This document shows positions 1 to 5,378 of a stretch of 9,276 nucleotides of DNA, piece by piece (the stretch's first letter is position 1; each line of letters begins with the position of its first letter). The notes under the pieces are model-generated. The model saw only the letters and a program-made list of their open reading frames with translations, was not told where the DNA came from and did no database searches. The position numbers were made by a program, and so were the translations under genes. Source of the DNA: Planctomycetota bacterium (GTDB taxonomy: Bacteria > Planctomycetota > Planctomycetia > Pirellulales > Pirellulaceae); assembly GCA_019347795.1 (NCBI GenBank), contig JAHWKS010000136.1, forward strand, positions 1 to 9,276. The letters are read 5' to 3'.

Positions 1-2
1 GG

Positions 3-2360
3 GTGGAGCAGGAGTTGAGCCCGTTCCTCGTCGGCGCCGCGCCGGTGGTGTTCACGGCCGGGTACGGCGGCGTGTGGCCGGGATTGTTTTGCGTGGCGGT
101 GGTGGGGCTGCTCACGAACACCTATTTCGTCATCCCCGAGTACAACGCCGCCCTCAAGGGGAACGTCGGCTTTGTGCGCCTCACGATGTTTCTGTTGGAG
201 GGGGTGCTCATCAGCGTGCTGGCGGGGGTGATGCACGACGCCCGGCGGCAGGCCCAACGCCAGCGGGAGAACGCCGAGCGGGCCTTCCGCGAGTCGCAGC
301 GGCACGTGGAGGACCTGACGCATACTAAAGACGCGCTGCTGGAAGCGCAAACCGGTTTGCGCCGCGCCATCGCCGAGGCGCAAAACGCCAACCGTGCTAA
401 AAGCGACTTCCTGGCCAACGTCAGCCACGAGCTGCGCACGCCGCTCAACGCCGTGATCGGCATGACCGACCTGTGCCTGCAGGAGGAGGTCTCCGACGAC
501 GTGCGGGAGAACCTCACCATCGCCCGCGAGTCGGCCTCCATGCTGCTGCGGCTCTTGAACGACCTGCTCGACTTCTCGAAAATCGAGGCGGGCCGCTTCG
601 AGCTGGAGACGACGCAATTCGAGCTCCGCGAATCGCTGGCGGAGGTGATGAAGTCCCTTTCGCTCCGCGCGCACGAAAAGGGCCTGGAGCTGGCGATGCA
701 CGTGCATCCCGAGGCGCCCGACCGGCTCGTGGGAGACGCAACGCGGCTGGAGCAGGTAGTGGCGAACCTCGTGAACAACGCCATCAAGTTCACCGAGCAG
801 GGAGAGGTGGTGGTCAGCGCCGAGATGCACTCGCTCACCTCCCGCAAGGTCTGCCTGCTGTTCTGCGTCGCAGACACCGGCATCGGCATCGCCATGGAAG
901 ATCAGCAGCGGATCTTCGCCCCCTTCACGCAAGCGGATTCTTCCACGACGCGCTCCTTCGAGGGGATCGGGCTGGGACTGGCGATCGCCTCGCAACTGAT
1001 CTCCGCCATGGACGGCCGCATTTGGCTGGAAAGCCGCCAGGGGGAGGGAAGTAAGTTCTTCTTCACCGCCTGGTTTGAGCTGGCCGGCGCCGAACAGTCC
1101 GCCCTGCCGGAGGACCTGGATCTCTCGCCGCTGCGCGGGACGCCGGTCTTGATCGTGGACGACAACTCCGCCAATCGCCGCATCCTCCGCGACATGCTCC
1201 GCCATTGGGAGATGCAGCCGGTGCTGGCCGCCAATGCCGAGCAGGCCCTGGCGCGGCTTCGCCAAGGCGAGCACGGGCGCCGCTTTCCGCTGGTCCTCCT
1301 GGATGCGCTGATGCCGGGCATGGACGGCTTCGATCTGGCCGGCCGCATCCAGTCCGATCCCCAGCTTTCCACTTCGACGGTGCTGATGATCTCTTCGGCC
1401 GATCGTCAGGAGTTCTCGCATCGATGCGAGAACCTGGATGTGACGTACCTGGAAAAGCCGATCGCGCCGCGGAAGCTGGCCGAATCGCTGCTGGAGGCTT
1501 TCTCCGGGATTCGCGCGGAGCGCGAGGTAGAGCCGCCGCCCGCCGCCGCCGATCGTCCAGCCGTCCCGCTCACCGTGCTCATCGTCGAAGACACCCCCGC
1601 CAATCAAAAGGTGATGGCCAAGATTCTCGAGAAGCGCGGGCACCGCGTGTTCGCCGCCGACAATGGCCGGGAGGCGGTTGAGATGTGCTACCGGCACGCC
1701 TTCGACGTGGTGATCATGGACGTGCAGATGCCGACGATGGACGGCTTCCAAGCCACCGCCGCCATTCGCGATCTGGAGCCTTCGGCGTCGCAAGACCGCA
1801 CCTCGCCCGATGTGCCGGTCGTGGCCATGACCGCCCACGCCACACGCGGCTTCGAGGAGCGGTGCCTGGCCGCCGGCATGGACGCCTATCTCTCCAAGCC
1901 CGTGGACGCCGCCGCCATGCTGTCGCTGGTCGAGAGCTACGCCCCGGGGATCGCGAGGCCGCGCCGTCCGCGAATCAGCGGCGAAGCATCCGTGACAGGA
2001 GCGGAGGCCGCCGAGTCGGAGCCGATCGAGCAGATGGACCTTGATGCCGCCCTGGAGCGAATGGACGGCAACTACGAGCTGCTGGCCGACATGGCCGGCT
2101 TCTTTCTTGAAGACGCCCCGGAGCTGTTGGACCGCATCCGCGACGGGATCGCCGGCTACGCCCCGGAGGAAGTGCAGCGGGCGGCCCACAGCCTGAAAGG
2201 CCTGGCCGCCAACTTCAACGCCCAGCGCACGATAGAAACCGCCAAGGAGATCGAGTACGCCGCCGAAGCCGGCGACCTCCCCGCCGCCGCCTCCCGCCTC
2301 CCCGAGCTGGAGCGCCTCGTTGAGTCCTTAGCGCAATCGCTGAAATCACTCCACGTCTAA
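3..2360 (+). CDS. Hybrid sensor histidine kinase (DUF4118-like membrane end, HisKA, HATPase, REC, REC, HPt), 5' partial
   Basis: This is a membrane-anchored hybrid histidine kinase with a built-in phosphorelay. Numbering is from the GTG at position 3, but the reading frame is open to the window edge and the membrane domain is incomplete, so the true start lies upstream. Residues about 8-76 hold roughly three hydrophobic segments resembling the C-terminal half of a DUF4118 (KdpD-type) sensor, including 'GGVWPG' and a 'YFVIP' turn. A coiled linker covers 77-130. HisKA follows, with the phospho-accepting His142 in 'NVSHELRTP'. The ATPase domain has an N box near Asn255-Asn259, 'DTGIG' at 291-295 and a G2 box at 321-326. 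Receiver 1 has Asp386, Asp387, phospho-acceptor Asp434 and Lys485. Receiver 2 has Glu529, Asp530, Asp573, Thr610 and Lys632. The C-terminal HPt domain has His729 in 'AAHSLKG'. All catalytic residues look intact, so a His-Asp-His-type relay like BarA or EvgS is plausible. The final acceptor is not identifiable; the receivers downstream are candidates (inference). The 271-bp gap to the next gene suggests a separate transcription unit. Confidence 0.93.
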   Translation: MEQELSPFLVGAAPVVFTAGYGGVWPGLFCVAVVGLLTNTYFVIPEYNAALKGNVGFVRLTMFLLEGVLISVLAGVMHDARRQAQRQRENAERAFRESQRHVEDLTHTKDALLEAQTGLRRAIAEAQNANRAKSDFLANVSHELRTPLNAVIGMTDLCLQEEVSDDVRENLTIARESASMLLRLLNDLLDFSKIEAGRFELETTQFELRESLAEVMKSLSLRAHEKGLELAMHVHPEAPDRLVGDATRLEQVVANLVNNAIKFTEQGEVVVSAEMHSLTSRKVCLLFCVADTGIGIAMEDQQRIFAPFTQADSSTTRSFEGIGLGLAIASQLISAMDGRIWLESRQGEGSKFFFTAWFELAGAEQSALPEDLDLSPLRGTPVLIVDDNSANRRILRDMLRHWEMQPVLAANAEQALARLRQGEHGRRFPLVLLDALMPGMDGFDLAGRIQSDPQLSTSTVLMISSADRQEFSHRCENLDVTYLEKPIAPRKLAESLLEAFSGIRAEREVEPPPAAADRPAVPLTVLIVEDTPANQKVMAKILEKRGHRVFAADNGREAVEMCYRHAFDVVIMDVQMPTMDGFQATAAIRDLEPSASQDRTSPDVPVVAMTAHATRGFEERCLAAGMDAYLSKPVDAAAMLSLVESYAPGIARPRRPRISGEASVTGAEAAESEPIEQMDLDAALERMDGNYELLADMAGFFLEDAPELLDRIRDGIAGYAPEEVQRAAHSLKGLAANFNAQRTIETAKEIEYAAEAGDLPAAASRLPELERLVESLAQSLKSLHV
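1412..1433. repeat. Perfect 22-bp palindrome inside the hybrid kinase gene
   Basis: The left arm GTTCTCGCATC (1412-1422) is followed with no spacer by its exact reverse complement GATGCGAGAAC (1423-1433). The next flanking bases (A and C) do not pair, so the palindrome is exactly 22 bp. It lies in receiver 1 of the kinase, between the Ser464/Ser465 switch region and Lys485, and encodes part of 'EFSHRCENL'. Because of the symmetry the minus strand also reads FSHRCEN here. The protein around it fits a normal receiver without an obvious insertion. It could be a protein-binding site or cruciform, or a codon coincidence; no function is shown. Confidence 0.95.
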
Positions 2361-2519
2361 CCCGGGACCTCATCGGCGTCACGACCGATATCGTCGGGCC
2401 GGCTTCGCGCTCCGGGGTCTACTTCAGGAGGACTCGAGGATTTAGCTTTCGCGAGCACCACGAACCGTCCATGCCCGGGAATCAGCCGGAAACGTGGACG
2501 ATACAGGTCCCTTCGCAGC

Positions 2520-2548
2520 TTGCCGGCACGCTGGCCATGACGTAATTT
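2520..2548 (+). promoter_or_regulatory. Possible weak sigma70-like promoter
   Basis: TTGCCG (2520-2525) is separated by 17 bp from TAATTT (2543-2548), which lies in the only AT-rich island of the gap. The match is weak (about 4 of 6 and 3 of 6 to the E. coli consensus). Promoter consensus in the presumed host lineage is uncertain. Transcription from here would give a leader of roughly 75 nt before the GTG at 2632. The call rests on location and spacing only. Confidence 0.2.
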
Positions 2549-2562
2549 TTAAAAACCCTGGC

Positions 2563-2576
2563 GGGGCCGCCGCCCC
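2563..2576. other. GC-rich hairpin in the leader region
   Basis: GGGGC (2563-2567), loop CGCC, GCCCC (2572-2576) can form a 5-bp all-GC stem. An alternative register pairs GGCGG (2560-2564) with CCGCC (2570-2574). The T5A5 tract lies just upstream on the + strand, so on the minus strand the hairpin would be followed by AGGG and a T run, as in a short intrinsic terminator. No minus-strand gene is recognised. It could instead be a structured 5' leader of the kinase mRNA. Confidence 0.3.
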
Positions 2577-2619
2577 CCACCACTTCGTTGCGCGACGCGC
2601 CGTCCCCAGCGGCAAAGGC

Positions 2620-2624
2620 AAGGG
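2620..2624 (+). promoter_or_regulatory. Ribosome binding site deciding the GTG start at 2632
   Basis: AAGGG at 2620-2624 sits 7 nt before the GTG at 2632, with a further AGGA at 2626-2629. This favours 2632 over the upstream in-frame GTG at 2494, which would add 46 low-similarity residues before the first membrane helix. Confidence 0.5.
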
Positions 2625-2631
2625 CAGGACC

Positions 2632-4947
2632 GTGAAGATCGATGGCGCCGACAGGTTTGCGAAAAGGTTATACGCCTTCTCCCTTGCAACTGCCGGTTGC
2701 GCAATACTAGCCGCATCCACCGCCTTGGCCGGCTGGACGTTCGATCTGCCGCTCGCACGGTCTCCTTTGCCGGGCGGCGTCGCGATGAACCCCGCGACGG
2801 CATTGGCCTTTATTTTGGCCGGTTGCTCGCTCGGACTGCTTCAGGAGCAGAACCGGTCTCGGCGCTGGCGCCGCGTTGGTCGTATGGCGGCGGGGACAGT
2901 CGCTTTTGTCGGCGCGCTCAAGTTGGTCGGCTATGGATTCGGATGGCGCGTTGGGCTGGACCGGCTGCTGTTCGCCCAGAGGTTGGGCGACAACGAGATG
3001 GCGCCGAATACGGCGGCTTACTTTCTGCTGACCGGACTGGCTCTGGCGCTGTTGGACGTGCGGACGCGGCGAGGGCTTCCGCCCAGTCAGGGATTGACGC
3101 TTTTGACGGCGGTCGGATCATTCCTGTCGCTCCTGGGTTATGTCTACGGCGCTGACTCGCTCTATATCGTCGGTCCATTCATCCCGATGGCGGTGAATAC
3201 GGCGATGCTTTTTCAGTTGCTCTCCCTGGGCATCCTGGCGGCGCGCCCGGGACGGGGCGCAACGAGGGTGATCACCGATCCCGGCATTGGCGGCCTGAGC
3301 GCCCGGCGACTGTTGCTGGCCGCCCTCGTCGTGCCGGTAGTCTGCGGATGGCTGCGTTTACTTGGGGAGCGCGGCGGCCTGTACGGCGGCGAGTTTGGCG
3401 TCGCCTTGATGGTGGCCTCCACGACGATGATCTTCGCCGCCATCGCCTGGTGGACGGGGGCGGCGCTTGCGCGGGTGGACGACCAGCGGAGGCAGTCGGT
3501 GGAGGCGCTCCAGCGCACGGCGGCGGAAATTCACGGTCTCTATGAGAACGCCGAGAGACAGGTAGCGCAGCGAACCGTGGAGCTGACCGAAGCGAATCAA
3601 GCGCTCCAGACGCAAATCGACGAGCACCGCCGCGCCCAGTTGGATCTCCGGCAGAGCGAAGAACGTTTCCGCCTGCTGGTCGAGTCTATTGAGGACTACG
3701 CCCTGTTGATGCTCGATCCCGAAGGTCATATCGCGAGCTGGAACTCCGGCGCCGAGCGCATCAAGGGATATCGGGAGGAGGAGATCCTCGGCCGACACTT
3801 CTCCTGTTTCTATCCGCGCGAAGACATCGAGGACGCCAAGCCCGAGAGAATGTTGGAGGCGGCGGCCGCGGAGGGCCGCGTCGAGGATGAAGGCTGGCGC
3901 ATCCGCCGGGACGGCGCGCCGTTCTGGGCCAGCGTTGTGATCCATGCCATCCGCGACGACGAGGGGCGGCTGATTGGCTTCTCCAAAGTAACGCGCGACA
4001 TCACCGAGCGCCGCCGGGCGGGGGAGCAGATCGACGAACTCAACGCCCAGCTACGTCAGCGGCTCCGAGAGCTGGCGGCGATCAATCGCGACCTGGAGCA
4101 CAAGAACCAGGAAAACGAGATGTTCGTCTACAGCGTCTCGCACGACCTGCGTTCGCCCCTGGTGAATCTCCAGGGATTCAGCAATGAGCTGCGCGAAGTT
4201 TGCAGCGACATTCGCAGCGTGATCGCCGATCACTCGTTGCCCGAGGATGTCCAGCGGCGGGCCCTGGATTTAATCGACAAAGACGCGGCGGAGTCGCTGC
4301 ACTTCATTCAAAGCGCCGTCACGCGGCTCAGCAGCATCATCGACGCGCTGCTGCGTCTCTCCCGCGCCGGCCGCATCGAATACCAGTTTCGGGAGGTGGA
4401 TCTCTCCGCCGTCGTCGCGCGGGTCGCCGATGCGATGAAGAGCACCATCGATGAGAAGGAAGCGGTCGTTTCGGTCGGCGAACTGCCGCCGGTATGGGGC
4501 GACGCGACCGCGGTGGAGCAGGTTTTCGCCAACCTCATCGGCAATGCCCTGAAGTATCTCGATCCCGGCCGTCCTGGTCAGATCGAAATCGGGTGGCGCG
4601 GGGAGTCGTCCGGCGATCCAGCGCACCACACGTTCTACGTGAGGGACAACGGTCTGGGCATTCCCGAACACCAACAGAGCAAGGCGTTTCAGGCGTTTCA
4701 GCGGCTTCACCCCCACATGGCCGGCGGGGAAGGAATGGGGCTGACAATCGTGCGGCGCATCGTTGAGCGGCACGGGGGTCAGATTTGGATCGAGCCCGAA
4801 GAGACGCCCGGAACGACGTTTCATTTGACGTTTCCAGCCCCGCCTCACCAGTGCGGCGACGCTCTCGGAGAGAGGGCTTACTCAAACACGGAAAGGAGCG
4901 AGGAACGTGCCCGAGCAATCTCTGGTGATTGTGTTAGCGGAAGATGA
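2632..4947 (+). CDS. Eight-helix membrane sensor histidine kinase with PAS domain
   Basis: An integral membrane histidine kinase of 771 aa from the preferred GTG (817 aa if the GTG at 2494 is used). Numbering is from 2632. About eight hydrophobic segments lie near 14-35, 50-70, 84-104, 126-142, 154-174, 180-204, 225-244 and 256-281. The first part has three related 'MxxxTA'-type helices (see findings). A charged coiled linker (about 285-343) leads to a PAS domain at about 344-460 that ends in the typical 'KVTRDITERR'. HisKA follows, with phospho-acceptor His504 in 'YSVSHDLRSPL', then an ATPase domain with Asn634/Asn638 in the N box, 'DNGLG' from Asp672, 'FQRLH', and a G2 box 'GEGMGL' (699-704). 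The 'SHDLRSPL' and 'FQRLH' style is that of phytochrome-like kinases that pair with Rcp1-type receivers, and exactly such a receiver gene overlaps the 3' end. The ligand or stimulus is unknown; no chromophore-binding GAF/PHY domain is present. The last ~35 residues lie beyond the conserved ATPase fold and overlap the next gene by 41 nt. Confidence 0.92.
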   Translation: MKIDGADRFAKRLYAFSLATAGCAILAASTALAGWTFDLPLARSPLPGGVAMNPATALAFILAGCSLGLLQEQNRSRRWRRVGRMAAGTVAFVGALKLVGYGFGWRVGLDRLLFAQRLGDNEMAPNTAAYFLLTGLALALLDVRTRRGLPPSQGLTLLTAVGSFLSLLGYVYGADSLYIVGPFIPMAVNTAMLFQLLSLGILAARPGRGATRVITDPGIGGLSARRLLLAALVVPVVCGWLRLLGERGGLYGGEFGVALMVASTTMIFAAIAWWTGAALARVDDQRRQSVEALQRTAAEIHGLYENAERQVAQRTVELTEANQALQTQIDEHRRAQLDLRQSEERFRLLVESIEDYALLMLDPEGHIASWNSGAERIKGYREEEILGRHFSCFYPREDIEDAKPERMLEAAAAEGRVEDEGWRIRRDGAPFWASVVIHAIRDDEGRLIGFSKVTRDITERRRAGEQIDELNAQLRQRLRELAAINRDLEHKNQENEMFVYSVSHDLRSPLVNLQGFSNELREVCSDIRSVIADHSLPEDVQRRALDLIDKDAAESLHFIQSAVTRLSSIIDALLRLSRAGRIEYQFREVDLSAVVARVADAMKSTIDEKEAVVSVGELPPVWGDATAVEQVFANLIGNALKYLDPGRPGQIEIGWRGESSGDPAHHTFYVRDNGLGIPEHQQSKAFQAFQRLHPHMAGGEGMGLTIVRRIVERHGGQIWIEPEETPGTTFHLTFPAPPHQCGDALGERAYSNTERSEERARAISGDCVSGR
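4682..4699 (+). repeat. Tandem 9-bp repeat (2 copies) in the kinase ATP lid
   Basis: AGGCGTTTC occurs twice in perfect tandem (4682-4690 and 4691-4699) and encodes AFQ-AFQ ahead of 'RLH'. The family pattern here is F-x-x-F-x-R-L-H, which is preserved without extra residues, so this looks like codon coincidence rather than a recent insertion. Confidence 0.9.
4892..4898 (+). promoter_or_regulatory. Ribosome binding site inside the upstream kinase gene
   Basis: AAAGGAG ends 8 nt before the GTG at 4907. It lies within the coding sequence of the upstream kinase, so that gene's tail also serves as the receiver gene's translation start region. It supports GTG at 4907 as the true start. Confidence 0.75.
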
Positions 4948-5350
4948 CGATGGCCATGCCAGCCTTGTGCAGCGAAACCTGAAAAGGGCGGGCATCGCGA
5001 ACGAGATAGTCCGCCTCGAGGACGGCCAACAGGCCTTGGACTACGTTCGCCGCGAGGGGGAGCACGCCGGACGTCCGCCGAACGGCCCCCTCCTTCTGCT
5101 GCTGGATATCAATATGCCCCGCGTGGACGGGGTCGAAGTGCTGCGGAGGATTAAGGCGGACGAGACGACGGCGAAAACGCCGGTGATCATGCTCACCACG
5201 ACCGATGATCCGCGCGAGGTCCAGCGCTGCTACGAACTGGGGTGCAGCGTCTACATTACCAAGCCCGTCGAGTACGAAGCCTTCGTGGAAGCGGTCAAAC
5301 GGCTGGGAATGTTTCTGCAGGTGGTGAGCATTCCGCCTCAGGGCGGTTAG
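4907..5350 (+). CDS. Stand-alone CheY/Rcp1-like response regulator
   Basis: A single-domain receiver protein of 147 aa with no output domain. The acidic pocket is Glu12-Asp13-Asp14 in 'LAEDDDGH', the phospho-acceptor is Asp67 in 'LLLDINMPRVDG', the switch Thr is in 'MLTTTDD' (97-99) and the conserved Lys is Lys119 in 'ITKPV'. The early 'RNLKRAG' helix, the long loop before beta-3 (about residues 49-61) and the 'TTTDDPREVQRCYELGC' segment are characteristic of the Rcp1 family, which receives phosphate from phytochrome-type histidine kinases. It overlaps the 3' end of just such a kinase gene by 41 nt, so that kinase is the likely donor (inference). Having no effector domain, it probably acts by protein interaction or passes phosphate onward, for example to an HPt-bearing or hybrid kinase. 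The start is a GTG with a well-spaced AAAGGAG. Confidence 0.94.
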   Translation: MPEQSLVIVLAEDDDGHASLVQRNLKRAGIANEIVRLEDGQQALDYVRREGEHAGRPPNGPLLLLLDINMPRVDGVEVLRRIKADETTAKTPVIMLTTTDDPREVQRCYELGCSVYITKPVEYEAFVEAVKRLGMFLQVVSIPPQGG

Positions 5351-5367
5351 TTTCCCTCAGCGTGCGA

Positions 5368-5374
5368 AAGGGGG
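5368..5374 (+). promoter_or_regulatory. Ribosome binding site for the soluble hybrid kinase
   Basis: AAGGGGG ends 4 nt before the ATG at 5379, in a gap of only 28 bp after the receiver gene. The short gap leaves little space for a separate promoter and supports cotranscription. Confidence 0.6.
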
Positions 5375-5378
5375 CGGT

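Larger units (their letters stand above)
2361..2631. other. Non-coding gap upstream of the sensor kinase operon
   Basis: This stretch of 271 bp lies between the stop of the first kinase and the preferred GTG of the next. It holds a quasi-palindrome around CGATATCG (2386-2393), an SD-like AGGAGG (2426-2431) with no start codon at a usable distance, an AT island with TTTTTAAAAA (2546-2555), and a GC-rich hairpin just after it. A possible 24-codon ORF runs 2471-2545 but has no convincing ribosome binding site and no recognisable product. The open frame of the downstream kinase extends back to a GTG at 2494, but residues encoded between 2494 and 2631 are not membrane-like or conserved in character, so I treat them as untranslated. 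I see no convincing + strand intrinsic terminator for the first kinase. Confidence 0.6.

Noticed and set aside
122..895. Minus-strand open frame of 257 codons opposite the first kinase
   Set aside because: It is Ser/Arg/Cys-rich and featureless, and lies opposite conserved HisKA and ATPase coding sequence.
2372..2396. Small inverted repeats (ATCGG/CCGAT and the CGATATCG core) after the first kinase, considered as a terminator
   Set aside because: The stems are short with no T tract following. They may be chance in GC-rich sequence.
2471..2545. A 24-codon ORF in the gap before the membrane kinase
   Set aside because: The AGGAGG upstream is about 40 nt away, no domain is visible and the size is expected by chance.
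2551..2574. Minus-strand intrinsic terminator made of a GC stem followed by T5
   Set aside because: Four unpaired bases separate the short stem from the T run, and no minus-strand gene ends here. It is kept only as a hairpin feature.
3861..3879. GCGGCC/GGCCGC inverted repeat in the PAS coding region
   Set aside because: A 6-bp GC stem is common by chance in such GC-rich coding sequence and has no supporting context.
3358..3945. Minus-strand open frame of 195 codons opposite the membrane kinase
   Set aside because: No domain is recognisable and the opposite strand carries the coherent helices and PAS domain.
4682..4699. Tandem 9-bp repeat considered as a recent duplication in the ATP lid
   Set aside because: The protein keeps the normal F-x-x-F-x-R-L-H spacing of the family, so no insertion has occurred.
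5333..5346. CCGCC-TCAG-GGCGG hairpin at the end of the Rcp1-like gene, considered as a terminator
   Set aside because: The stem is only 5 bp and is followed by a broken T stretch (TTAGTTTCCC). The next gene starts 28 bp later with its own ribosome binding site, so a true terminator is unlikely.
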